Shown here piece by piece: positions 16,137 through 24,998 of a DNA stretch of 64,000 bases (positions within the stretch are counted from its first letter, which is position 1; each line of letters opens with the position of its first letter). The stretch spans positions 21,159 to 85,158 of the forward strand of contig JBAZOY010000004.1 of assembly GCA_041648505.1 (NCBI GenBank), in the 5' to 3' direction. Made by a program: the position numbers and the translations under genes. The DNA comes from JBAZOY01 sp041648505 (GTDB lineage Bacteria; Desulfobacterota; Syntrophia; Syntrophales; CG2-30-49-12). Under the pieces are notes generated by a model. It saw only the letters and a program-made list of their open reading frames with translations. It did no database searches and had not been told where the DNA came from.

Positions 16137-17213
16137 TTACAACTCAATAATTATATCATCGCCTTTCCTGGAAATTTTTTTGTATGAGAAGCAAAGTGCT
16201 TCATCAATAATTTTAATCCCCAGATCACCTACCGCCTCAATCCCCTTTCCTATGATTTTTGGCGCGATAACGATTATCACCCTGTCGGCCAGTTTCTCTC
16301 TTACAACAGAAGTAATAATCCCGGCTCCCCCTTCCACAAGAATCGCGGATATATTCCTTTTACCCAGTTCGGCAAACATCTTTTCCATGTTTATACGACC
16401 GCTATTATCCTGTTCGACCGGTAGTATTTCAATGCCGAGGTCCTCCAGGCGGGCACGTTTCTCACGGTTGTCCTGACAGGTGGTAGCAATGATCGTTTTT
16501 GCCAATGCCTGATTTTTAAGAATCCGTGCCCTTAATGGAATACGCAGGCGGGAATCAAGGACGACCCTTACCGGATTTCTTCCCCTCACGAGACGTACGG
16601 TCAGATCGGGGTCATCTTGAATAACAGTACCGACACCTACCAGGATACCATCGTGAATACTTCTCAATCTATGGGCAAACCTGAGAGAGCCGGCGGAACT
16701 TATCCATTGGGAATGGCCGGTGCTGGTGGCAATCCTTCCATCGATGGTCTGGGCAAACTTGAGGGTTACAAAGGGCATCCGGGTCGTGATGAACTTAAAA
16801 AACCTCTCGTTGAGCTGTTTGCATTGTTCTTCAAGGATGCCAACGGTTGTTTCTATACCATTTTGTCTGAGAGCCTCAATACCCCTGCCCGAAACGAGGG
16901 GATTCGGATCGGAGGCCCCTATAACCGCCCTCGCAGGTTTACAAGCAATAACGCTTTCGACGCACGGTGGAGTCCTGCCGTAATGGGTGCATGGCTCCAG
17001 GGTAACATAAATCGTTGCGCCTTCAATGGACTCCGAGGCACTGCGGATAGCATTGATTTCGGCATGGTTACCCCCAAACTTCTCATGGTATCCCTCCCCG
17101 ATAATGCGGTTTTCCTTTACGATGACGGACCCGACCATAGGATTGGGACTCACCCACTTCTCCCCCTTTCCGGCAAGTTTCAAAGCCCGTTTCATGTAGA
17201 ATTCGTCTGTCAA
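16137..17213 (-). CDS. ribD: bifunctional riboflavin deaminase/reductase RibD
   Basis: 358 residues. The N-terminal deaminase domain (1-145) has the zinc motif HAEINAIRSA and PCTHYGRTPPC. The C-terminal reductase domain (about 148-358) has VTLKFAQTIDGRIAT, DPDLTVRL and the GGAGIITS NADPH-binding turn. It performs the second and third steps of riboflavin synthesis. No FMN riboswitch is visible before it, and the other rib genes are not in the window. It follows gmhB by 44 bases in the same direction, so it probably belongs to the LPS-core operon transcript. The C-terminus (DDIIIEL) is at the normal place. Confidence 0.96.
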   Translation of the reverse strand: MTDEFYMKRALKLAGKGEKWVSPNPMVGSVIVKENRIIGEGYHEKFGGNHAEINAIRSASESIEGATIYVTLEPCTHYGRTPPCVESVIACKPARAVIGASDPNPLVSGRGIEALRQNGIETTVGILEEQCKQLNERFFKFITTRMPFVTLKFAQTIDGRIATSTGHSQWISSAGSLRFAHRLRSIHDGILVGVGTVIQDDPDLTVRLVRGRNPVRVVLDSRLRIPLRARILKNQALAKTIIATTCQDNREKRARLEDLGIEILPVEQDNSGRINMEKMFAELGKRNISAILVEGGAGIITSVVREKLADRVIIVIAPKIIGKGIEAVGDLGIKIIDEALCFSYKKISRKGDDIIIEL

Positions 17214-17257
17214 GATTTTAAATCCTTTTTTGAACTTTTAAGCGGAATCGAAAGTTG

Positions 17258-17836
17258 TCAACGACCATGATCTTTTACAATCCACCTGACGGCATCGAGT
17301 ATATCTTCGGCAATATAGGCTGGCTTGATCTCATGAGAGACGTGGTCATTTTCCGCGTCCGCCCCGTAACCTGTCCTTACCAGTACCCCTTTTGCACCGA
17401 CCTTGCCCGCCGTCTCGATATCTTTAATTGTGTCCCCTGCCACGTAGGAAGAGGATAGATCAATATTCATCTCTTCCGAGGCCCTTATAAGCATTCCCGG
17501 CTCCGGCTTCCTGCATGTGCAACAAGTTAAATACCTCCCCCTCCCCTCCGTCGGGTGATGAGGGCAGTAATAAAAGCCGTCGATTATTGCTCCTTTTTCC
17601 TCAAGCACCTTCCCTATATGCCGGTGCACCGTCACGACAAAATCCTCTTTGAAGTAGCCCCTCGCTACACCGGACTGGTTTGTAATCACTACAGCCATCA
17701 TCCCGCTTTTTTTAATCAACCTTATTGCTTCAGCAGTATTAGGGAAGATTATCAATTTTTCAAGGCTGTCCAGATAGCCCACCTCTTCGACGATTGTACC
17801 ATCCCTGTCCAGGAAGACAGCGGCATTTTTCTTCAT
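17258..17836 (-). CDS. gmhB: D-glycero-D-manno-heptose-1,7-bisphosphate 7-phosphatase
   Basis: HAD phosphatase of 192 residues that removes the 7-phosphate in the ADP-heptose pathway for LPS inner core. Motif I is FLDRDGTIVEEVGYL with the two catalytic aspartates, and motif II is TNQSG. The zinc-binding loop CPHHPTEGRGRYLTCCTCRKP supplies the Cys/His ligands that define GmhB. Motif IV is AGDTIKDIETA. It lies between waaF and ribD on the same strand. The zinc loop separates it from the histidinol phosphatase relatives. Confidence 0.94.
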   Translation of the reverse strand: MKKNAAVFLDRDGTIVEEVGYLDSLEKLIIFPNTAEAIRLIKKSGMMAVVITNQSGVARGYFKEDFVVTVHRHIGKVLEEKGAIIDGFYYCPHHPTEGRGRYLTCCTCRKPEPGMLIRASEEMNIDLSSSYVAGDTIKDIETAGKVGAKGVLVRTGYGADAENDHVSHEIKPAYIAEDILDAVRWIVKDHGR

Positions 17837-18012
17837 ACCTTACCTTTGTTCGTTGCTGTTGTATATAGACCTTTACAATAAAATTAGATTAAGAAGGCGC
17901 AAATTAAAGGGTTTTCGGGCACCACACTGTAGCAGTAAGCGAGATGTGTATGATCGAAAAATTTTTTTGACCGCCGTTGATGAATATTAATACAATCTTC
18001 AACGTCCTTGTA

Positions 18013-19095
18013 TCAGCCACGAACTATTGCCTGTTGTTTAATCATTGCTCTCCTGGCTGCCCCATAAACCTCGTCAACTCCTATAAGTTCCATGCAGCGA
18101 AAATCGGTTGGGCACCTCTTCTTGAGACATGGACTACAGTGAACACCCTTGCAAATAACGGCGCTATTACTACCTGCAGGAGAGGTGGTAATGGGATTTG
18201 TTGACCCGAAGATGGCAATGGTCGGAATGTCCAGCGCGCCCGCGACATGCATCAATCCGGAGTCATTGGTAATAAAGAGGTTACAACGACCAATAAGGGC
18301 GATAGCCTCCATCAGATTAGTTTTTCCTGCCAAATTGATAAAAGTGTGCTCGGCCTTTGCCTGAACCGCATCGGTACGTTTCCTGTCTGCCGGACTCCCA
18401 AATAGTATCACCTTAGCAGAAAAGTCACCGACCAATCTATCGGCAACGGCAGCAAACCTTTCAGGAAACCACCTCTTTGCCGGTCCGTAGGTAGCTCCCG
18501 GTGCCATACCAATAAGAGGATGATTATCTTCCCATCCATACTTACGGAGTAATTTTTCTGAAAGGAGATCATAGTCCTTTCCTGGTTTAAGATGTATCTC
18601 CCTTCCCGCTGATAAGCAGCCGAGTGATTTGACCATCTCCAGATAATAATCAATCTGGTGAACTCTTCTGATGGCCTTTGTCCTCTTAACCGAATGTGTC
18701 AAAAGCAGTCCCCTGCCATCGGAATTATATCCGGCCCGGATCGGGATACCTGCCAGACAAGTAATAATGGCAGCTTCAATGGCATTTTGCAGGAGAATGG
18801 CCACATCAAAACCCCTTCGCTTAAGCTCCGTTGCTATCTTTAATTTACCGGGGATGCCTGAATGTATGCCGGAACTCTCCAATAGGAGGACCTCATCAAC
18901 ATCTGTACAGATGCGAAACAGTTCAGCTACCCATGGCCTTGCCAAAACGGATATTTTTGCTTTGGGAAAGGTCTTCCTCACTGCGGCGATAGCAGGCAGG
19001 TTCATTACGGCATCGCCTATCCAGTTTGTTCCCCGTATAAGTATCCTTTCCACCTTGTTAAAGGGGATTTTTTTCGCTGCTTTAACCTTCAGCAT
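18013..19095 (-). CDS. waaF: ADP-heptose:LPS heptosyltransferase II
   Basis: Glycosyltransferase family 9 enzyme of 360 residues that adds heptose to the LPS inner core at the cytoplasmic face. The N-terminal motif RILIRGTNWIGDAVMNLPAI matches WaaF proteins and is more II-like than WaaC-like. The donor site is GMAPGATYGPAKRWFPERFA, and the C-terminal block is ITNDSGLMHVAGALDIPTIAIFGST cut as TNDSGLMHVAGALDIPTIA. Its start overlaps the lpxK stop by 7 bases. With gmhB downstream it forms a lipid A/core operon: lpxK, waaF, gmhB, ribD. Confidence 0.95.
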   Translation of the reverse strand: MLKVKAAKKIPFNKVERILIRGTNWIGDAVMNLPAIAAVRKTFPKAKISVLARPWVAELFRICTDVDEVLLLESSGIHSGIPGKLKIATELKRRGFDVAILLQNAIEAAIITCLAGIPIRAGYNSDGRGLLLTHSVKRTKAIRRVHQIDYYLEMVKSLGCLSAGREIHLKPGKDYDLLSEKLLRKYGWEDNHPLIGMAPGATYGPAKRWFPERFAAVADRLVGDFSAKVILFGSPADRKRTDAVQAKAEHTFINLAGKTNLMEAIALIGRCNLFITNDSGLMHVAGALDIPTIAIFGSTNPITTSPAGSNSAVICKGVHCSPCLKKRCPTDFRCMELIGVDEVYGAARRAMIKQQAIVRG

Positions 19096-20252
19096 TTTTC
19101 CTTGCTTGGTGAAAAAGGGTTTTTTTCCTGTTTGAGTTTATCCAAGATCAATCTCTTAAATGTATCCCCGGAAGCTATCTCCATCTCTACAGAAAGAAAG
19201 AATATCTCCTGAAGGAAACCGCAGGGGAAATCTTCCAGTTTTACACCATCCTTTTCTGTGGTAACAATGATATCTGCCGCTGAAGCATTAAATGCCTTCT
19301 GAATCACGGCGATATCTTTTCTATTATAGCGATAATGATCCGGAAAGGGAATGAACGTAACCACCCTGCCACCAAGAGATTCCACCGTCCCTCTGAAGGA
19401 TTCCGGCGAACCAATTCCGGCAAAGGCACATACCCTTTTCCCTTTCAGATGTTCGAGGGAATAAGCCTTACCTGTGCCTCCCTGGATCAGTTGTTTCGGC
19501 CCGTGGCATCCCCGGAAAACATGCGACAAATCACATCCCGGCCATGGGGGGGGCAGTGACCGTGTAGACGTGTCACCCGAACTAAAATCATCCTCACGGC
19601 CGTTATATGTTCCGGTCCAGACGATAATATCCGCTCTCTTTAAAGCTTCCGGTGGTTCACGGAGAGGTCCCCTTGGCAGAAGGCAACCATTTCCGAAAGG
19701 TCTCCCTATGTCCATAAGGACGATATCTATATCTCTAAAAAGGCTCCGATGCTGGAAGCCGTCATCGAGGATCAGAACATTGGCCTCCATTAGTTCCATG
19801 GCTAATCGCCCTGTCAGTATTCTTTTGGGCCCGGTAAGAACCGGTATTCCGTCCGCAGCTTTGGCCATGAGTACCGGTTCATCTCCTGCTTCAACGTGCC
19901 CCATCAGTAGCCGGGTGCCATCTGATACAATATTCACAGGCTTTTTTCTCTTCCCCCCGTATCCCCTGGAGAGGACGGCAGGATGATACCCCTGCTCTTT
20001 AAGCATCTTTGCCAGCATAATTACCATAGTGGTTTTTCCCGTTCCGCCTACTGTAATGTTTCCGACACTGATTACCTTACCGGAAAGTTTCTTCTGTTTG
20101 CACACCCCAATATCGTAGAAATGGTTTCGCAGTTTTATTGTCTTTCGGTACAATAGGGAAAGAGAAATAAGAAAAAGGATTAAAGGATTAAACCCGCATG
20201 CACTGCCGTTATCATCCCATATATCCCTCCATGTATTTCTCAGCCTTATCAT
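19089..20252 (-). CDS. lpxK: tetraacyldisaccharide 4'-kinase
   Basis: Phosphorylates the 4' position of the lipid A disaccharide at the inner membrane. 387 residues; an N-terminal amphipathic/hydrophobic anchor (about 20-40, NPLILFLISLSLLYR) is followed by the P-loop SVGNITVGGTGKTTMV (about residues 62-77). Further motifs are VLSRGYGGK, GDEPVLMA, VLILDDGFQHRSL, the C-terminal FPDHYRYNRKD and VTTEKDGVKL. First gene of the leftward LPS operon. The spacing and overlap with waaF indicate coupling. The C-terminal 15 residues are variable. Confidence 0.96.
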   Translation of the reverse strand: MIRLRNTWRDIWDDNGSACGFNPLILFLISLSLLYRKTIKLRNHFYDIGVCKQKKLSGKVISVGNITVGGTGKTTMVIMLAKMLKEQGYHPAVLSRGYGGKRKKPVNIVSDGTRLLMGHVEAGDEPVLMAKAADGIPVLTGPKRILTGRLAMELMEANVLILDDGFQHRSLFRDIDIVLMDIGRPFGNGCLLPRGPLREPPEALKRADIIVWTGTYNGREDDFSSGDTSTRSLPPPWPGCDLSHVFRGCHGPKQLIQGGTGKAYSLEHLKGKRVCAFAGIGSPESFRGTVESLGGRVVTFIPFPDHYRYNRKDIAVIQKAFNASAADIIVTTEKDGVKLEDFPCGFLQEIFFLSVEMEIASGDTFKRLILDKLKQEKNPFSPSKEKC

Positions 20253-20472
20253 ATCTATCTCTGCCTATGATGCGGTATTCTTTTTAACAATATCCTCACT
20301 ATACCATTATATTAACGTATTCAAACCTTTGTAAAACAGTGAATTGTATTCAACATATGAGAATTATAAGATTTTCTTGTACCATGGCTTCGCAGCGCAA
20401 CGAAACGTACATGGGCAAAAAAGATTAGCGCCGATGAATATAATTTTTAAAGCCCTCGTATTGACACTTAAC

Positions 20473-21162
20473 TTAGAATCCTAAATCTTCTCCCACTATC
20501 AGGACATGGATGTCGGACAGGAAAGGTTTCCTCTCCAAAATGACCGTTGCCCGGCATGCCCGCATTGGAGAATTGCAATCCACACAAAAACCTGTGGCGG
20601 CACAGGGAACTTCTAAGTCCATATCCCTTACTACTTTGGGAGTAGCAATTTCTTTGATTCGCCGCAAGGCACTCTGAAGATCGTTCACAATTTTATTGGC
20701 CCCTGCCGCTACTATCACCTTGCCGGGGCCGAAAATCATTGCCCCTACCCGGTTTCCTATCCCGTCCGTATTGACCAGCATGCCCTCCAGAGTGACTGCA
20801 TTAGTGCTGGTGAGAAAAACATCACAGGTCAGATGAGCCTTTCTTATCTTTAAAGCATCTTGTTCAGATAATCCCGGCCTCCAGTGGTCATATATTACAT
20901 GTCCCCTCTCCTCCAAAGTATCCAGGACACCGATCTGTCTTACAGTCATAGAACCCCCGACGCCAACCTTTGCCTCTTTGGGAATACGGTTGAGTATCTC
21001 AGCACGGGCAGTCTCCAGGTCACTCACGTATAGAGCATCAAAAGCATTCTTTTTCAATGCCTCCACTGCCCTCCTGGCCCTCTGCTCCAGTAACCATTTC
21101 CCGGTTTCCCTCATATTCTGGAAACGTGTAAAGAAAGGGTTTTCATTGTCGCTGCTTTTCAT
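20473..21162 (-). CDS. LUD-domain protein (LutC/YkgG-like)
   Basis: 229 residues matching the LUD (lactate utilisation, former DUF162) fold: VGVGGSMTVRQIGVLDTL, DVFLTSTNAVTLEGMLVNTDG (read as two blocks) and GPGKVIVAAGANKIV. A C-terminal set of cysteines (CAATGFCVDCNSPMRAC) is common in anaerobic LUD proteins and may hold an Fe-S or metal site. In LutABC this subunit supports lactate oxidation, but LutA and LutB are absent here, so the role is unknown. It stands alone between lpxK and a MarC relic. Confidence 0.85.
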   Translation of the reverse strand: MKSSDNENPFFTRFQNMRETGKWLLEQRARRAVEALKKNAFDALYVSDLETARAEILNRIPKEAKVGVGGSMTVRQIGVLDTLEERGHVIYDHWRPGLSEQDALKIRKAHLTCDVFLTSTNAVTLEGMLVNTDGIGNRVGAMIFGPGKVIVAAGANKIVNDLQSALRRIKEIATPKVVRDMDLEVPCAATGFCVDCNSPMRACRATVILERKPFLSDIHVLIVGEDLGF

Positions 21163-21225
21163 GATTCTTCATTTCTCCTTTGTGAAGATATTAGTTCATG
21201 TATATCTCGTAACATTCTTTTCAAA

Positions 21226-21418
21226 CTAATATGTACAGAGCATATCATACAGCCCCTTCCTGATCATCATAACTGCTATCGCCGCAAGGAACAGGCTGAC
21301 TATCTTGCCGAATGCCCTGGCTCCTCCCTCGCCGATTATATCTATCAGTGGTGTGCCTAGGGGAACAATACCAAGAGTAGAACTGGTAAGTCTGCTGGTC
21401 TTCTGGGATAAGAGCTAA
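21226..21418 (-). pseudogene. MarC-family membrane protein, C-terminal remnant
   Basis: The minus strand from about 21418 to the TAG at 21228-21226 reads ...LTSSTLGIVPLGTPLIDII then GEGGARAFGKIVSLFLAAIAVMMI and RKGLYDML. The block with glycines followed by LxLAAIAVxMIxxG matches the last helix of MarC (multiple antibiotic resistance C-related) proteins. An in-frame stop (TAG) lies directly upstream, and nothing MarC-like precedes it. No start or ribosome site is seen. It is a decayed 3' fragment in the 430-base gap 21163-21596, the rest of which looks empty. Confidence 0.5.
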
Positions 21419-21596
21419 TAGATAGTTTATCCAATTTTCAGATTGGATGATGTTTAACATGCCTTCTATCTGCAAAAGTCTCTACTTGAAGCTTTCAATT
21501 TATATATCAACAGCTTACGTTTGGCAAACTGTTTTCAAGAAATCTCTAAAAAATTCGGGAGTCAGTTTCCCTGGTAAATGAAACTTCACGGATCAA

Positions 21597-22601
21597 TCAA
21601 ACCTGGCCATGGAAGGCCTTCATGGCCTGTTCCAAAAGGAGGTCGCCGTATCCTTTATACTTCGGCGAGAAATGGAACAAAGAAATCCTCTTTACCCCTG
21701 CCATACGTGCCAGATTCCCAGCCTGTAAGGCCGTCAGATGATGCGTCTTCGCGGCTTTCTCGCCATCTTCATGCAGGAAGGTTGCCTCAATAAATAAAAG
21801 ATCGGAGGCATCTGCAAGTTCAACAATCTTTTGTGCATTTTCATCGTCATAGATAGCATCGGTAACATAGGTTAGCTTCTGGCCTGGTGTTACCTTGATT
21901 ACCGTTGCCTTTAATTCGCCGAGAGGAACAAGTTTTTCCCTTACATCCTGTTTCCCCTCTTTCCATCTAACCCTGACCGGTGTTTCATCATCGTCACCGG
22001 AAAGAACGTGGTTTTTCAATTCCATTAACCATGGCCCTATGGGAAATCCCATCTCCTGCAATACATTTTTCTTGATATTGACACGGTTCTTCTCTTCAAA
22101 GCGAAAGGCGAGGCAGGGTATTTTGTGATTCAGGAATACCCCCCGGACGGAAAAGAAGTCTCCCTCCACAAGGGTGCCGTCAAATCCCTCCTGCTCAGCC
22201 ACCATCTCCGGCTTAAAGGCTGTCCGGCAGCGATAGCATTTGGTTATTTTACCCCCCGGATGTATCTCCGTCACCAGAAGGGCAAAATCATTCATATAGT
22301 TTTCCACAAGATTCCAGGTATAGGCTCCTATTTTATTTTCCAGGTGTTTGTGGAAACCGGGAGGACCGAACATGGAAATATGCCGGTCCCGTCCCAGACA
22401 GATTCTTAACAAATGGTCGAAGCCGATGAAATGATCCATATGGGTATGTGAAACAAATATATGGGTGATCTTGAGAAGTTTGCGCGGGGGCAAAAGATGA
22501 AGATCACCCAAGTCAAAAAGGATGGCCTCATTCCGGTACTTAAATTCAACATACACCCCGGGGTCACCGAAAGGGTCATTAATCAGAGAAGTATTGAACA
22601 T
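21597..22601 (-). CDS. RNase Z-like MBL-fold hydrolase
   Basis: 334 residues of the ribonuclease Z/beta-CASP-less MBL group. The metal motif is FVSHTHMDHFIGFDHLLR. LHLLPPRKLLKITHIF precedes it, as in RNase Z, and LTYVTDAIYDD and FIEATFLHEDGEKA supply later ligands. HHLTALQAGNLARM and ISLFHFSPKY hold the C-terminal histidines. A CxxC pair (CYRC) in the middle, in place of the flexible exosite arm, is unusual and might bind metal. It may be tRNA 3'-processing RNase Z or a relative. Single gene, no partner nearby. Confidence 0.8.
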   Translation of the reverse strand: MFNTSLINDPFGDPGVYVEFKYRNEAILFDLGDLHLLPPRKLLKITHIFVSHTHMDHFIGFDHLLRICLGRDRHISMFGPPGFHKHLENKIGAYTWNLVENYMNDFALLVTEIHPGGKITKCYRCRTAFKPEMVAEQEGFDGTLVEGDFFSVRGVFLNHKIPCLAFRFEEKNRVNIKKNVLQEMGFPIGPWLMELKNHVLSGDDDETPVRVRWKEGKQDVREKLVPLGELKATVIKVTPGQKLTYVTDAIYDDENAQKIVELADASDLLFIEATFLHEDGEKAAKTHHLTALQAGNLARMAGVKRISLFHFSPKYKGYGDLLLEQAMKAFHGQV

Positions 22602-22799
22602 ATTTCCTGCGTTTCAGTTTAGATAGCATTTGAAGCATATATAGTCCGGAGCAGCCAGGTGTTTTCACGACAGGAGTATAAAGAGTTTATTCAATTTTTC
22701 CGTATAAATAAAGGGAACTTACTCAAGACTCTCAACTTCTTCTGTTTTCAGCTTTCTAATTAAGGTAACTTATAGCATAGTTTTTTAAAAAAATTAACC

Positions 22800-22827
22800 T
22801 TGACTTTCCTATCGATATGAGTAGAGA
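22800..22827 (+). promoter_or_regulatory. putative sigma-70 promoter of kor operon
   Basis: TTGACT, 16 bases, TAGAGA, about 80 bases before korD. The -35 is near consensus and the -10 is weak. It lies in the AT-rich part of the otherwise empty gap 22602-22909. Confidence 0.35.
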
Positions 22828-22909
22828 ATCTAGGTCTTTGGCAAAGAGATATTATAAGGGATTATTGGTCTGAGTTTAAAACCGTATTTCGGGAAGGAGA
22901 ATTTACATC

Positions 22910-23125
22910 TTGGAGGGGTATATCGAAATAAACAGGGAACGTTGCAAGGCATGTCTCCTTTGCGTTCATGCATGCAAAAGAGGTAATATTGTTCCCTCGA
23001 AGGAATATAATGCCAAGGGATATAGTCCCGTCAATTTTAATAATGACGGAGATCAAAAATGCACAGGATGCGCCCTGTGTGCTATAACCTGTCCGGAAAT
23101 TGCTATAGAGGTTTATCGTGAATAA
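22910..23125 (+). CDS. korD: 2-oxoacid:ferredoxin oxidoreductase, delta (ferredoxin) subunit
   Basis: 71-residue protein with two [4Fe-4S] motifs: CKACLLCVHACKRG and CTGCALCAITCPEIAI. It begins at TTG 22910 after GGAAGGAG. It is the electron-relay subunit of four-subunit KGOR/VOR-type oxidoreductases, passing electrons from the TPP centre to free ferredoxin. Its end overlaps korA by 8 bases (GTG start inside), so delta, alpha, beta and gamma are one transcript in the order D-A-B-C. The exact 2-oxoacid is not determined; korD denotes the position in the complex. Confidence 0.9.
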   Translation: MEGYIEINRERCKACLLCVHACKRGNIVPSKEYNAKGYSPVNFNNDGDQKCTGCALCAITCPEIAIEVYRE

Positions 23126-24188
23126 AGTACTTATGCAGGGTAACAAAGTGATCGCTGAGGCTGCTATCAGGGCTGGATGTCGGTTTTATGCCGGCTATCC
23201 AATAACGCCACAAAATGAACTGCCGGAATACATGTCGGAAAATATACGCAAGGTGGAAGGTGGTGTATTCATCCAGTCTGAAAGCGAAATTGCAGCAATC
23301 CACATGGTAGCCGGTGCCAGTGCAGCAGGAAGTAGGGCCATGACATCATCCTCCAGCCCCGGTATTTCTTTAAAACAGGAGGGCATATCTTCCATGGCCG
23401 CCTGTGAACTCCCCGGTGTCATCGTCAATATGATGAGAGGTGGGCCAGGTCTCGGTAATATCAGCCCGTCCCAGGGAGATTATTTTCAGGCCACAAGGGG
23501 AGGCGGACACGGTGACTATCGGACTATCGTCCTTGCCCCGGACACCGGTCAAGAGTTGGCCGATCTAACCATGGATGCCTTTGACCTGGCAGATGAATAC
23601 CGGACGCCCGTTATAATCCTGGCCGATGGGATGATGGGACAGATGATGGAGCCTGTTACATTTAAGGAACCGCGGCCGAGAAAGTACAATGAGAAATATA
23701 TGCTCAAGGGAGCCGGTACCGGTAAAAGCAGGTTTATCAGGGGCCTCATTCTCGATCCATGGAAAGAGGAAGAGCACAACTGGAAGCTGGCCCGGAAATA
23801 TGAGGTGATTAAGCAAAAAGAAACCAGGCATGAGGCATTTAATACCGAAGATGCAAAACTGATTGTTGTGGCCTATGGTACAGCGGCAAGAATTGCCAAA
23901 GGGGCGATCAAAAGATTAAGAGCTGACGGCCTAAAGGTCGGCCTGTTTCGCCCCATTACCCTGTGGCCGTTTCCCGCTCAGGAACTTCAGAATCTCTCTA
24001 CAAATACAGAAGATTTTCTTGTTTTTGAGCTGAGTACCGGTCAGATGGTTGAAGATGTCCAACTTGCCCTTTGTGGTCAGGCTCATGTTCACCTTTATGG
24101 CCGACCCGGCGGCGTAGTACCGACACCTGTGGAACTTGCCACTGTGGTTAGCCGTCAATACTTCAGGAAAGAGAGGCATCGAAAATAA
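23118..24188 (+). CDS. korA: 2-oxoacid:ferredoxin oxidoreductase, alpha subunit
   Basis: 356 residues starting at GTG 23118. AEAAIRAGCRFYAGYPITPQ is the conserved start of the pyrimidine-type domain of KorA/VorB proteins. ESEIAAIHMVAGASAAGSRA and SSSPGISLKQEG follow, and the C-terminal domain has VVAYGTAARIAKGAI and LFRPITLWPFP. With the beta subunit it forms the TPP active site for oxidative decarboxylation of a 2-oxoacid to acyl-CoA with ferredoxin reduction. 2-Oxoglutarate, branched-chain oxoacids and pyruvate are all possible; the YPITPQNE block favours Kor/Vor. Confidence 0.93.
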   Translation: MNKVLMQGNKVIAEAAIRAGCRFYAGYPITPQNELPEYMSENIRKVEGGVFIQSESEIAAIHMVAGASAAGSRAMTSSSSPGISLKQEGISSMAACELPGVIVNMMRGGPGLGNISPSQGDYFQATRGGGHGDYRTIVLAPDTGQELADLTMDAFDLADEYRTPVIILADGMMGQMMEPVTFKEPRPRKYNEKYMLKGAGTGKSRFIRGLILDPWKEEEHNWKLARKYEVIKQKETRHEAFNTEDAKLIVVAYGTAARIAKGAIKRLRADGLKVGLFRPITLWPFPAQELQNLSTNTEDFLVFELSTGQMVEDVQLALCGQAHVHLYGRPGGVVPTPVELATVVSRQYFRKERHRK

Positions 24189-24224
24189 TTTCAACGTTTT
24201 TCAGAAAGAGGGAGTCCATTTCTC

Positions 24225-24998
24225 ATGACAAAAAAGGTTTTCAGTAAACCTAAAAGTTTAAAGGAAAACATTTTTCACTACTGTCCGGGATGCGGTCACA
24301 GTATCGCACACCGCCTTATAGCCGAGGTGATTGATGAACTTGACATCAGGGGAATTACAATAGGTGTCCCACCGGCGGGATGCGCTGTTCTGGCCTACAA
24401 CTATTTTGATATCGACATGGTAGAGGCACAACACGGTAGAGGACCTGCCATGGCCACGGGTATTAAGCGGGTGTTACCCGACAAGGTGGTCTTTTCCTAT
24501 CAGGGAGACGGAGATCTGGCCGCCATCGGGATAGCGGAAAGTTTTCATGCGGCAAACAGAGGTGAAAAAATCACTGTAATTTTTATTAATAACGCCGTCT
24601 ACGGTATGACCGGCGGACAGTTGGCGCCCACCACCCTTTTAGGGCAGAGGACAACAACTTCTCCGCTAGGAAGAGATAAACTGAATGATGGTTATCCTAT
24701 CCGGGTCAGTGAAATCCTCTCACATCTCCCCGGCACGGCATATATCGAGCGATGTACAGTCAACTCACCTCCCAACATCATAAAGGCCAAAAAGGCGATT
24801 AAAAAGGCATTTAAATATCAGATTGAAGGTCTTGGTTTTTCAATGATAGAAGTTCTGTCGCCCTGCCCAACAAACTGGAAGATGTCTCCCATCGATTCCT
24901 GTAAATGGATAGATGAGGTGATGAGCAAAGAATTTCCCCTAGGTGTCATCAAGGACATAAAATCATTGGATAAGGGAGAGAAAAGCCATGATGGTTAA
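24225..24998 (+). CDS. korB: 2-oxoacid:ferredoxin oxidoreductase, beta (TPP) subunit
   Basis: 257 residues. The TPP/Mg motif is YQGDGDLAAIGIAES followed by NNAVYGMTGGQ, the classic GDG...NN pair. FHYCPGCGHSIAHRLIAE near the N-terminus supplies cysteines of the family CxxCGH motif, typical of KorB. The end (MMVKT) overlaps the gamma start by 11 bases. Cytoplasmic; completes the active site with KorA. Confidence 0.94.
   Translation: MTKKVFSKPKSLKENIFHYCPGCGHSIAHRLIAEVIDELDIRGITIGVPPAGCAVLAYNYFDIDMVEAQHGRGPAMATGIKRVLPDKVVFSYQGDGDLAAIGIAESFHAANRGEKITVIFINNAVYGMTGGQLAPTTLLGQRTTTSPLGRDKLNDGYPIRVSEILSHLPGTAYIERCTVNSPPNIIKAKKAIKKAFKYQIEGLGFSMIEVLSPCPTNWKMSPIDSCKWIDEVMSKEFPLGVIKDIKSLDKGEKSHDG

Noticed and set aside
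21245..21475. Minus frame of 76 codons after LUD gene
   Set aside because: No recognisable content; a different frame in the same DNA matches MarC.
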